Under the pieces are notes generated by a model. That model was not told the DNA's origin. It saw nothing but the letters and a program-made list of their open reading frames with translations, and searched no databases. A DNA stretch of 64,000 bases, taken from positions 1 through 64,000 of the forward strand of contig JBFMHA010000001.1 in assembly GCA_040753075.1 (NCBI GenBank), read 5' to 3'. The first letter of the stretch is position 1; each line of letters begins with the position of its first letter. This document shows, piece by piece, positions 27,101 to 34,174 of this stretch. This stretch comes from UBA6814 sp040753075. Its GTDB lineage: Bacteria > Desulfobacterota > Desulfovibrionia > Desulfovibrionales > Desulfovibrionaceae. The position numbers and the translations under genes were made by a program.

Positions 27101-27123
27101 AAGTCACGACGGCAGATATTCAT
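24109..27123 (-). CDS. fdhA: Selenocysteine formate dehydrogenase catalytic subunit FdhA (TGA read as Sec at codon 191)
   Basis: 1004 residues when the in-frame TGA at 26551-26553 is read as selenocysteine; family length is ~1000. Oxidises formate, or reduces CO2, at a bis-pyranopterin W/Mo site. Tat signal RRDFLK then Ala-rich to ~residue 33; [4Fe-4S] ligands CCYCSVGCG...CAKG; ARI-Sec-HSATVAAL matches the conserved Sec-His pair; the protein continues as MTNHWIDIKNSD. The upstream AGGAGAG supports the ATG. A SECIS-like hairpin follows the TGA. A standard gene caller would split this gene in two. Confidence 0.95.
26523..26553 (-). promoter_or_regulatory. SECIS-type element at the fdhA selenocysteine codon
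   Basis: Right after the UGA the message can fold CUGUUG/UGGCAG (partly wobble pairs) around loop CGGCUC, spaced like the bacterial SECIS hairpins of E. coli formate dehydrogenase genes (GUUGC then G-G-x-U-C loop). It would recruit SelB. The fold is judged by eye. Confidence 0.6.
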
Positions 27124-27153
27124 CGCGTGTCTCTCCTGGTTTGAGGGTTGAAG

Positions 27154-27357
27154 TCACCGCCCCCGGATCTCCCGGGACAGGGAGAGCAACAGGGCGTAGC
27201 CCCACCTGCCGGGCGCCGGCGCGACGGGAGCAAGCCGCGCGGGTCTTCTGGGGGGGCCGCCCCGGTGCACGATCATCCGCGACGCCGCGACCCTCACCGG
27301 GGCAAGGTCGAAACCCAGCCCGGCGAACGGCGCCCTGGAAGAAAACACGGCCTGCAT
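27154..27357 (-). CDS. Small ORF just upstream of fdhA (candidate leader or small protein)
   Basis: 67 residues, Arg/Ala/Pro-rich (starts MQAVFSSRAPFAG). No known family, no membrane segment. It has the best ribosome site in the region, AAGGAGGTGA five bases before the ATG (a GTG 9 bases earlier is possible), and ends 30 bases before fdhA. It sits downstream of the predicted fdhA promoter, so it would be on the same message. It may be a real small protein or a translated leader affecting fdhA expression. Confidence 0.4.
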   Translation of the reverse strand: MQAVFSSRAPFAGLGFDLAPVRVAASRMIVHRGGPPRRPARLAPVAPAPGRWGYALLLSLSREIRGR

Positions 27358-27426
27358 GCGGCTCACCTCCTTGGTTGAAAAGAAACCGGAAACATTACAT
27401 CGAGAGGAATCTTCCTATCAGTCGCC

Positions 27427-27455
27427 CTTTTATGGATCAGAGCACACTATGGCAA
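27427..27455 (-). promoter_or_regulatory. Probable sigma-70 promoter of fdhA
   Basis: -35 TTGCCA (27450-27455), 17-base spacer, -10 TAAAAG (27427-27432), reading toward fdhA, about 300 bases upstream of its ATG. The T-run just upstream follows a weak hairpin after the transposase-derived gene. The rest of 27124-27466 holds only the small ORF. Confidence 0.5.
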
Positions 27456-27466
27456 AAAAACGAGAC

Positions 27467-28309
27467 TCACTCAAGTCCTGGCACAAATTGACACAGGTAC
27501 TCGGCGAGAATGGGAAAGATGTCCTTTTCCCGGTTGTTGTAGCGGAACTCCAGTTCCTTGATGTAGAGCGGGAAGCGCTGGCGGGTCACCCCGTGGAACT
27601 TGAGCAGCCGTTGCCGGGCGAAACGCCAGAAGCCCTGGCGTCCGTCCACGGCCACGCTGCGGGACAGGCCCTTGAAGTATTCCAGGGGCAGGGAGTCTCC
27701 CACGCAGCAGGCCAGGGTGTCGTAGCGCTGGTAGCGGTCGGTGTAGACGATGTTGCCCAGCCGGGCCACCTTGAGCCGGAAGTTGAGCTTGAAGTGCAGC
27801 AGGGTTTCGGCGCTGAACCCCGGGATGAGGTCCACAAAGGCCATCCCGCCCTTATCCATGATCCCGAACACCGAGGCCGGGGCCGCCCCCTCGTTGCGGC
27901 GGCCGTCCAGGGTCAGGCCCAGCAGGGAGCCGGGCCCCAGAAGCTGGCGGGCGTCCAGCGCGTTGGCCACGATGGCCAGACGGATGACCGAGATGGCCTT
28001 GTACACCGTGTTGTAGGTCATGCGGAGCTGCTGGGTGGCCTCCACCGTGGTCTGGCCCAGTTCGAAGAGCTTGATGACCCGCAGCCAGTCGGCGCAGGAG
28101 AGCTGGCCGATGTTCACCCAGCGGCCGGTGAAGTCGTGGAAGGTGTAGCGGCAGCGGGCGCAGCGCCGCCGGCCGCTGCCCAGTCGGTAGTTCTTCCGGC
28201 GCCGGCAGCGGGGGCAGAAGCGCTGGTGGTTCTTCCAGCAGAAGGGCAGGAGGAACCGTCGGGCCGCAGCCTCGGAGCGCACCAGGGATTCGAAGGTCGG
28301 CAGGTCCAA
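27467..28309 (-). CDS. IS1595/ISXO2-type transposase-derived protein within the formate dehydrogenase maturation operon
   Basis: 280 residues from a TTG start with GGAGGA 7 bases upstream, overlapping the end of moaA. N-terminal zinc ribbon (Cys32/35, Cys50/53), a helix-turn-helix region (LSCADWLRVIKLFELGQTT, ~70-110) and an ISXO2-like RNase H fold: Asp135 (LTLDGRRN), Asp191 (VYTDRYQRY) and the C-terminal block (GFWRFARQRL, KELEFRYNNR). The family N-x-x-E before FW reads D222-G-R-Q225, so a catalytic acidic residue is missing. No terminal inverted repeats or target duplications are seen. Most likely a domesticated DNA-binding regulator (inference). Confidence 0.75.
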   Translation of the reverse strand: MDLPTFESLVRSEAAARRFLLPFCWKNHQRFCPRCRRRKNYRLGSGRRRCARCRYTFHDFTGRWVNIGQLSCADWLRVIKLFELGQTTVEATQQLRMTYNTVYKAISVIRLAIVANALDARQLLGPGSLLGLTLDGRRNEGAAPASVFGIMDKGGMAFVDLIPGFSAETLLHFKLNFRLKVARLGNIVYTDRYQRYDTLACCVGDSLPLEYFKGLSRSVAVDGRQGFWRFARQRLLKFHGVTRQRFPLYIKELEFRYNNREKDIFPILAEYLCQFVPGLE

Positions 28310-28313
28310 GCCC

Positions 28314-29312
28314 CTATCCTCCGATGGCGGACATGGCCCGGTCCCGGGCCGCGGCCCCGTTGATGCGCTCCTCCACCAGCTTGTAGCCCAGGGGCTTGGT
28401 GGCCATGGCCCGCCGGATGATGCGCGCCAGGCCGGCCTCGCTGAACCCGGCCGCACGCAAGTAGCCCAGGAGCCGGAAGGTCCGGTCCGAGAACAGGCAG
28501 GTGCGCAGCCGGCCGTCGGCCGTGACCCGCAGCCGGTTGCAGGAGTCGCAGAAATGCCGGGACATGGGCGAGATGAGCCCCACCCTGCCCCGGCCGCCGG
28601 CCACCGAGAACATGCGCGAAGGGCCGCGGTCCGCGCCGTCCGGGGACAGGGGAGCGAGATCGGCCAGGGCCGAGGCCGCGGCCAGGATCTCCTCGGCCTT
28701 CCAAAGCCGGCCCTCGGTCCACTCCAGGCAGCCGCCCATGGGCATGTACTCGATGAAGCGCAGCTCCACCGGAAGCTCCCGCACCAGGTCCAGGAAAGCG
28801 GGCAGCTCCTCGTCGTTGAAGCCCTTGATGGCCACCGCGTTGAGCTTCACCTTGAGGCCCCGGCCCAGGCACTCGTGCACCGCGGAGAGCACGTCGGGCA
28901 GGGCGTCGCGGCCGGTGATGCGGCGGTACTTCTCCCGGTCCAGGGTGTCCAGGGAGATGTTCAGGACCTTGACGCCCATGAGCTTTAGGGCCGCGGCCTT
29001 GCCCGCCAGCAGGGTGGCGTTGGTGGTGATGCGCAGGTCCAGGTCCGGGAACTCCTCCCGCAGCAGCCCCAGGAAGGCCAGGAAGTCCTTGCGCACGAAG
29101 GGCTCCCCCCCGGTGAGCCGGACCTTGTTCACCCCCATGCCTCGCACGGCCCGGATCAGGGTGAGCATCTCCTCGTAGCGCATGATGCTCTCGTGCGGAA
29201 TGTACTCGGTCTGCTCCCGGCGGCTGCAGTAGGCGCAGCGCAGGTTGCAGCGGTCGGTGACCGACAGGCGCAGATAGTTGACCGCACGGCCCAGGCCGTC
29301 GGTGAAGCTCAT
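28314..29312 (-). CDS. moaA: GTP 3',8-cyclase MoaA
   Basis: 332 residues, radical-SAM enzyme for the first step of molybdopterin synthesis. N-terminal cluster motif CNLRCAYC; SAM-binding LTGGEPFVR; C-terminal cluster CDSCNRLRVTADGRLRTC; the essential C-terminal Gly-Gly is present (SAIGG end). Its ATG overlaps the stop of the thioredoxin-like gene (ATGA). It lies in the fdh maturation operon, so cofactor supply is tied to FdhAB production; the matching MoaC/MoaE genes are not in this window. Confidence 0.96.
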   Translation of the reverse strand: MSFTDGLGRAVNYLRLSVTDRCNLRCAYCSRREQTEYIPHESIMRYEEMLTLIRAVRGMGVNKVRLTGGEPFVRKDFLAFLGLLREEFPDLDLRITTNATLLAGKAAALKLMGVKVLNISLDTLDREKYRRITGRDALPDVLSAVHECLGRGLKVKLNAVAIKGFNDEELPAFLDLVRELPVELRFIEYMPMGGCLEWTEGRLWKAEEILAAASALADLAPLSPDGADRGPSRMFSVAGGRGRVGLISPMSRHFCDSCNRLRVTADGRLRTCLFSDRTFRLLGYLRAAGFSEAGLARIIRRAMATKPLGYKLVEERINGAAARDRAMSAIGG

Positions 29313-29800
29313 GGTCGTCCTCCAGCGCCCCGACGGAGCAGGGACTTGATCTCCCGGCGCAGCGCTCCCTCGTCCACCTGGCCGTCATAGACCTTGTGCA
29401 GGGCTCCGCCCGGGGCGTATATCTCGGTGCGCGGTATGGCCCGCACGCCCAGCTCCTCCATGAGCCGCTCCCCGCCGAAGGCCGTGGGATAGCCGAAGGG
29501 ATGGCTCCGGACAAAGGCCCGGTAGGACGCCTCGTCCAGGTCCAGAGACACCCCTACCAGAAAGAGTTCGTCCGCCCGGAACTCGCGGCGCAGGGCGCGG
29601 AGGTGCGGCATCTCGTCCCGGCAGGGGCCGCACCAGGTGGCCCAGTAGTTCACCACGGCCACGGCCCCGGCCGCGGTGGCGTCGGCCACCAGCTTCCGCA
29701 GGCCCGCGGCGTCCAGCGCGCCGGCCTCCCCGGCCCGGGCCGCAGGCGCCAGCAGGGCCAGGAGGAGGAGGGAAGCCAGGATGCGGCGCAGCGCGCTCAT
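29309..29800 (-). CDS. Exported TlpA/ResA-type thioredoxin in the fdh maturation operon
   Basis: 163 residues: signal peptide (ILASLLLLALLAPAARA), then a thioredoxin domain with NYWATWCGPCRDEMPHL and the cis-Pro in IPRTEIYAPGG. It acts in the periplasm on thiols or disulfides. Start chosen where ATGA overlaps the mobA stop; the end overlaps moaA the same way. Probable role: keeping Cys or Sec residues of exported FdhAB, or of a partner cytochrome c, reduced (inference from position). Confidence 0.88.
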   Translation of the reverse strand: MSALRRILASLLLLALLAPAARAGEAGALDAAGLRKLVADATAAGAVAVVNYWATWCGPCRDEMPHLRALRREFRADELFLVGVSLDLDEASYRAFVRSHPFGYPTAFGGERLMEELGVRAIPRTEIYAPGGALHKVYDGQVDEGALRREIKSLLRRGAGGRP

Positions 29801-30414
29801 GCCCCGTTCTCCGCACACCGGTCAAGACGGCCCAGGATCGCCAGATCGGCCGGGTAGTTGATGTTGAAGAACGCGTGAGCCTGCTCCGGGCCGTAGGGAA
29901 TGAGGTGTCTTCCGGCCTCGGGCAGGGCGCGGGCGAGCTTGCGCTCCCCGGCCTCCAGGGCCGCGGCCAGGTGCTCCCGGGACGCGGCCTCGTAGACCGC
30001 CACCAGGGGCTCGATGAATCCGGTGGCGGCCTGGAGGAAGGTGGTGACCACCGTGCCCGGGGGCCGGACGGCCCGGTGCTCCACCAGCCGAGCCACGGTG
30101 TCGGCGTCCAGCAACGGCAGGTCGCAGGCCAGGACCAGGAGCGGCCCGCCCAGACGGGTGAGGCCGGTGAGGATGCCTCCCAGCGGTCCCTGGCCGGGCA
30201 CGTCGTCGGGCAGCCAGGGCAGGTCCAGTCCCAGGTCAGCGGGGTTGCGGCCGGAAACCACCACCCGGCCGCAGAACCGGGCGGCCAGGGCCACGGTGCG
30301 GGCCAGCAGGCTCTGCCCGTGCACCGGCAACTCCACCTTGTCCCGGCCCAGCCGGGTGCTCCGGCCGCCGGCCAGAACCAGGCCGGTCAGCGTGTCGCGG
30401 GCAGGCGCGCTCAC
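29797..30414 (-). CDS. mobA: Molybdenum cofactor guanylyltransferase MobA
   Basis: 205 residues. Transfers GMP to the pyranopterin to give the guanine dinucleotide form used by formate dehydrogenase. N-terminal nucleotide-binding LAGGRSTRLGRDK, then DDVPGQGPLGGIL and LACDLPLLD (metal-binding Asp), NINYPADL near the end. Overlaps fdhD and the thioredoxin-like gene by four bases on each side. Confidence 0.93.
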   Translation of the reverse strand: MSAPARDTLTGLVLAGGRSTRLGRDKVELPVHGQSLLARTVALAARFCGRVVVSGRNPADLGLDLPWLPDDVPGQGPLGGILTGLTRLGGPLLVLACDLPLLDADTVARLVEHRAVRPPGTVVTTFLQAATGFIEPLVAVYEAASREHLAAALEAGERKLARALPEAGRHLIPYGPEQAHAFFNINYPADLAILGRLDRCAENGA

Positions 30415-31139
30415 GTCCGCCCCGGGTCGGCAATGCGGCCGACGGGATCATGAAACACGGTAAACCGCCCCTCCCGGGCGAAGCCGGCCAGGGTCAAGCC
30501 CAGGTCCCGGGCCTGGTCCAGGGCCGCGGTGGTGAGGGCGGAGCGGCTCACGGCCACCCCGAAGCCCGCGCGAGCCACCTTGCCGAGCAGCGAGGCGGTG
30601 AAGCGGCAGGAGGCGAACAGGGCCAGTCGCCGCGGATCCTCCCCGGCGGCCAGCATCCATCCCGCCAGCCGGTCCATGCAGTTGTGCCGGCCGATGTCCT
30701 CCACGACCCTGAGGAAGCGTCCGGCCCCCGGGTCCAGGATGCCGGCCCGGTGGAAGCAGCCGGTGGCCTCCCAGTTGCCGGCCCCGGCCACGAACTCCTC
30801 CATGCGGGCCAGTATCTCCGGGGCGGCCAGGGGACCGCCGGGCAGGGGGCCGCTGGCCCGGCCCGCGCCCGGGGCATCGCCCGCCGTGGTGCGCAGGATG
30901 AAGCGGTCCCCCTCGCGCCGGTCCAGGACCGGGATGCGGCCCGACGGACAGAGGTCCAGCAGGGCGTGGCCCAGGGCCAGATTCTCCAGGTCCGCGGGAT
31001 GCGCCCACAGCCGCTTCTCCACCCCGTCCAGGACCAGGGTCAGGCGCACCTCCGGGGTGACCACGTCGGTCAGGTCCCGCCAGACGCCGCCCTTGAACTG
31101 GCGGCAGGCCACCTGGCGCAGGCCGGGGGTGTCGGACAT
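30411..31139 (-). CDS. fdhD: Formate dehydrogenase accessory sulfurtransferase FdhD, lacking the usual CxxC loop
   Basis: 242 residues. FdhD passes sulfur from a desulfurase to the W/Mo cofactor of formate dehydrogenase. Family features: TGCFHRAG, VEDIGRHNCMDRL, SRSALTTAALDQA, GFAREGRFTVFH. The loop that in E. coli carries CGVCG is here Gly/Ala/Pro-rich with no Cys (TAGDAPGAGRASG), and no CxxC occurs anywhere. Start has AGGAGGT; 13 bases after fdhE. Confidence 0.92.
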   Translation of the reverse strand: MSDTPGLRQVACRQFKGGVWRDLTDVVTPEVRLTLVLDGVEKRLWAHPADLENLALGHALLDLCPSGRIPVLDRREGDRFILRTTAGDAPGAGRASGPLPGGPLAAPEILARMEEFVAGAGNWEATGCFHRAGILDPGAGRFLRVVEDIGRHNCMDRLAGWMLAAGEDPRRLALFASCRFTASLLGKVARAGFGVAVSRSALTTAALDQARDLGLTLAGFAREGRFTVFHDPVGRIADPGRT

Positions 31140-31152
31140 CGCAACAAACCTC

Positions 31153-32040
31153 CTAGAAGCCCCATCCCGAAAGGGTGGGACGGCCGTAGCCCTCGCGGGA
31201 GGCGACCATGTCCAGGGCCAGGGAGTCCAGGTCATCCAGGAGCGGCACGGGCACCCGGTCCAAACTCCGGAAATCGATGGTCTTGATGTAGCGCTTGCAG
31301 GTGGAGCACACGTCCACCCGGTAGCCGGGCTCCTCCTCCACGGTGAAGAAAGGCAGCTTGGCATGATCGCGTTCGCCGCAAAAGGCGCACATCATGCGCG
31401 GGGCGCGGTAGCGGGCGTGGCAGAAGGAGCAGGTGAGCATGCGCACCCCCTCCTTCCCGGCCAGTTCGGCGATGAGCGGCGGCCGGCCGCACACCGGGCA
31501 GTGCCCGTGCTCCCAGGCCCGCTCCCCGTGGCGCTCGGCCAGGAGCTTCTCGGCCGCCGCCTCCAGGCTGGGGGTCAGGGCGGCCTGGGCCAGGAAAGGC
31601 AGGGTCAGGGGCGCCTCGGGGCTGCGCTCGGCAAAGGGGGCGAAGTACTCCTGGTCCTGGCGCAGATAGGCGGCAAAGACCGCGCCCAGATCCAGCCGCC
31701 CTGCGTCCAGATCCTGGCGGACCAGGGTCCCGGCAGCGGCCACCGGGCCGCCGGAGCGCTCGAGGATGTCCAGGGCCTTGCCGAACAGGTCGCGGGCCTG
31801 GGCCGCGTCATAGGGGAAGTCCGCAGGTTCGATGAGGGCGCGGCCCTGCAGGTGCAGGTCCGGATCGGGCAGCTTGAGGTCCGCGGGAATCTCCACCGCG
31901 CACGCCCTGCGGGCCTCCAGGTGCAGCCGGGCCACCTGGGCCACCAGATTCACCAACTCCTTGGGCAGATACTCCTTGCCGGCCAGGGCCGTAAGCTTCT
32001 GCTCCACATGCCGGTCCCGAGCTTCGTCGCGTTCGTCCAC
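31153..32040 (-). CDS. fdhE: Formate dehydrogenase formation protein FdhE
   Basis: 295 residues, rubredoxin-like accessory protein needed for active formate dehydrogenase. The N-terminal half is helical; the C-terminal half has four metal-binding pairs: CPVCG, CSFC, CAFCG, CSTC. GTG start with GGTGAT just upstream. First gene of the operon fdhE-fdhD-mobA-thioredoxin-moaA-transposase-like. Confidence 0.9.
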   Translation of the reverse strand: MDERDEARDRHVEQKLTALAGKEYLPKELVNLVAQVARLHLEARRACAVEIPADLKLPDPDLHLQGRALIEPADFPYDAAQARDLFGKALDILERSGGPVAAAGTLVRQDLDAGRLDLGAVFAAYLRQDQEYFAPFAERSPEAPLTLPFLAQAALTPSLEAAAEKLLAERHGERAWEHGHCPVCGRPPLIAELAGKEGVRMLTCSFCHARYRAPRMMCAFCGERDHAKLPFFTVEEEPGYRVDVCSTCKRYIKTIDFRSLDRVPVPLLDDLDSLALDMVASREGYGRPTLSGWGF

Positions 32041-32104
32041 TGATCACCGTCCGGGGCTGGGGTTTACGTAGGGTTTTGACCTTAGCCGAAGTCGTCCGCC
32101 TAGC

Positions 32105-32168
32105 CATTTTAACACAACTTGCCCACATTTTTACACACAGTTACCGCCGAAATCTACATTTTTATGCG
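32105..32168 (-). promoter_or_regulatory. Three direct repeats over the probable fdhE promoter
   Basis: CATTTTAACACA (32105), CATTTTTACACA (32126) and CATTTTTATGCG (32157) are spaced 21 and 31 bases, about two and three helix turns. Repeat 1 contains, on the minus strand, an extended -10 (TGTTAAAAT, 32106-32114) about 65 bases upstream of fdhE, so the repeats look like operators. They lie in the AT-rich 524-base gap 32041-32564. Confidence 0.5.
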
Positions 32169-32447
32169 GGAAGCCGCGACAACAATCGTTTGCCGCGCGT
32201 TAAATCCGCCAAGTCACCACGGCATGTCACATCCAGGCCACCATGTTGGAGCGAGGCCGTCATACCCAGCAAACGGGATTTCTGAATTTTAATTTGAAAA
32301 ATCAATAGGATATATCGTCACTTTCGGGTCCCGGCCTGGTCCATTTCAGGAGGACGTCTCACCTCCGCCGGGCAATATTCCAATACGAAAAAGATTGCCT
32401 AACCAATTGAGATGAAAAACCTATGAAAAAAATTCTTGTGCATAAAT

Positions 32448-32460
32448 ATGACGAAGTCAT
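32448..32460. promoter_or_regulatory. Small palindrome upstream of tupA
   Basis: ATGAC-GAA-GTCAT lies just before an 8-T run. Possible operator in the AT-rich region between fdhE and tupA; too short for certainty. Confidence 0.25.
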
Positions 32461-32504
32461 CTTTTTTTTCATCGCGCGTTGGAAGGGCGTAATGGAAATT
32501 CTGA

Positions 32505-32547
32505 GTAAGAATTGGTAATTCCTGGTGAGCAAATCTTTAATTCTTAC
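32505..32547 (+). promoter_or_regulatory. Inverted repeat in the tupA leader
   Basis: GTAAGAATT (32505-32513) and AATTCTTAC (32539-32547) are perfect complements, ending only a few bases before the tupA ribosome site GGGAGGAG. As RNA the hairpin could affect tupA translation; as DNA it could be an operator for a tungstate- or molybdate-responsive repressor. The sequence does not decide between them. Confidence 0.45.
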
Positions 32548-32564
32548 CGACAGGGAGGAGTTCC

Positions 32565-33395
32565 ATGCGCAGATTCCTGACCGCCGTCCTGGCCCTGGCC
32601 CTGGTGGCGGCCTTCGTGCTGCCGGGCGCGGCCCAGGCCGAGGACAAGGTGCTCATGATGGCCACCACCACCAGCACCGACGACACCGGCCTGCTCGATT
32701 ACCTGGCCCCCAAGTTCAAGGCCGACACCGGCATCGAACTGAAATGGACCGCCACCGGCACGGGCAAGGCCCTGGCCATGGGCAAGGACTGCAACGTGGA
32801 CGTGCTGCTGGTCCACGCCCCGGCAGCGGAAAAGAAGCTGGTGGAGGAAGGCGCAGTCATCGACCGCACCGAGGTCTTCTACAACGACTTCGTGATCCTC
32901 GGACCCAAAGACGACCCGGCCAAGACCAAGGGCGACAGCGTGGCCGCAGCGCTCAAGGCCGTCGCCGGCAAGAAGGCCGTGTTCGTGTCCCGCGGCGACG
33001 ACTCCGGCACCCACAAGGCCGAGCAGAAGCTCTGGGCCGCCGCCGGCATGGAAGCGCCCAACAAGGAGGCCTGGTACGTGTCCGCCGGCCAGGGCATGAT
33101 CGCCACCATCAACATCGCGGCCGAGAAGGGCGGCTACGTCATGACCGACCGCGGCACCTTCATCAAGTACGAGGCCGACAAGCAGGGCAACCCGCCCCTG
33201 GTCATCCTGGTGGAGGGCGACAAGGCCCTGTTCAACCAGTACAGCGTCATCCCCGTGAACCCGGCCAAGTGCCCCAGCGTGAAGCACGACCTGGCCGAGA
33301 AGTTCCGGGCCTGGCTGGCCTCCCCCAAGGTCCAGAAGGACGTGGCCGGCTTCAAGCTCATGGACAAGCAGCTCTTTACGCCCAACGCCAAGTAG
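32565..33395 (+). CDS. tupA: Tungstate-binding periplasmic protein TupA
   Basis: 276 residues. Signal peptide (ALALVAAFVLPGAAQA), then the family marker ATTTSTDDTGLLDYL, whose Thr/Ser residues bind the oxyanion, and VSRGDDSGTHKAE with a conserved Arg. It delivers tungstate to TupBC for the W-formate dehydrogenase encoded next door. GGGAGGAG precedes the ATG. A strong terminator separates it from tupB. Confidence 0.95.
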   Translation: MRRFLTAVLALALVAAFVLPGAAQAEDKVLMMATTTSTDDTGLLDYLAPKFKADTGIELKWTATGTGKALAMGKDCNVDVLLVHAPAAEKKLVEEGAVIDRTEVFYNDFVILGPKDDPAKTKGDSVAAALKAVAGKKAVFVSRGDDSGTHKAEQKLWAAAGMEAPNKEAWYVSAGQGMIATINIAAEKGGYVMTDRGTFIKYEADKQGNPPLVILVEGDKALFNQYSVIPVNPAKCPSVKHDLAEKFRAWLASPKVQKDVAGFKLMDKQLFTPNAK

Positions 33396-33408
33396 GATAG
33401 CGCCGCCG

Positions 33409-33453
33409 AACCGGGCGGGGCGGTCATTCTCCGTCCCGCCCGGTTGTGTTTTT
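33409..33453 (+). terminator. Terminator/attenuator between tupA and tupB
   Basis: 15-bp stem (33409-33423 with 33431-33445, one G-U pair), 7-base loop, then a T-rich tail. Placed inside an operon, it would make much more binding protein than permease, unless read-through is regulated. Confidence 0.75.
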
Positions 33454-33478
33454 CCCGGGGGAGTGTCACACCCGAACC

Positions 33479-34174
33479 ATGGATTACCTGCTCGACGGAC
33501 TGCTCCAGGCCTTTGGCCTCATCCTCGCCGGGGACGGGGAGACCTATTCCGCGGTCTGGGCCACCCTGTACTCCTCGGGCATGGCCATGACCGTGATCCT
33601 GACCCTCGGCCTGCCCCTGGGATTCCTGCTCGGCCACTGCCGGTTCCCGGGCCGGGGCGCGGTGCGCACCCTGGTGGACACCCTGCTCTCCCTGCCCACG
33701 GTGGTGGTGGGGCTGCTGGTGTACGCCCTGCTCACCCGGCGCGGCCCCCTGGGCGACTGGGAGCTGCTCTTCACCGTCCCGGGCATCGCCCTGGGCCTGG
33801 CCATCCTGGGGCTGCCCATCGTGGTGGCCCTGACCGCCGGCGCGGTGGAGGGCCTGGACCGCCGCCTGCGCCCCACCCTGCTCACCCTGGGGGCCTCGCC
33901 GGGCCGGGTCCTGCTCACCACCCTCTGGGAGGCCCGCTTCAGCCTGTCTCTGGCCGCCGTGGCCGCCTTCGGCCGAGTGGCCACCGAGGTGGGGGTGGCC
34001 ATGATGGTGGGCGGCAACATCAAGTGGCAGACCCGCACCATCACCACGGCCATCGCCCTGGAGACCAACAAGGGCCAGTTCGCCCTGGGCATGGCCCTGG
34101 GCGTCATCCTGCTCGGCATCGCCCTGGCCGTGAACCTGGCCGTGGCCGGACTCAAGAGGTTGGCCAAGGAATGA
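33479..34174 (+). CDS. tupB: Tungstate ABC transporter permease TupB
   Basis: 231 residues with five or six TM helices and the ABC-permease signature VALTAGAVEGLD...LTLGASPG in the cytoplasmic loop. ATG at 33479 is chosen because the longer in-frame GTG start falls in the terminator tail; GGGGGAG lies rather far upstream, suggesting low translation. Forms the channel with TupC, which it overlaps by ATGA. Confidence 0.92.
   Translation: MDYLLDGLLQAFGLILAGDGETYSAVWATLYSSGMAMTVILTLGLPLGFLLGHCRFPGRGAVRTLVDTLLSLPTVVVGLLVYALLTRRGPLGDWELLFTVPGIALGLAILGLPIVVALTAGAVEGLDRRLRPTLLTLGASPGRVLLTTLWEARFSLSLAAVAAFGRVATEVGVAMMVGGNIKWQTRTITTAIALETNKGQFALGMALGVILLGIALAVNLAVAGLKRLAKE

Noticed and set aside
27475..27500. 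Sigma-54 promoter at TGGCACAAATTG
   Set aside because: The -12 GC is not at the required distance.
27467..28309. Intact insertion sequence
   Set aside because: No terminal inverted repeats or target duplication seen, gene overlaps moaA, and a catalytic residue is missing.
28310..28456. Longer N terminus for the transposase-derived gene
   Set aside because: That stretch is out of frame with the moaA coding end, low-complexity and without a ribosome site; the TTG with GGAGGA is better.
33446..33478. GTG start for tupB in the terminator tail
   Set aside because: It would begin translation inside the terminator and add a non-membrane prefix.
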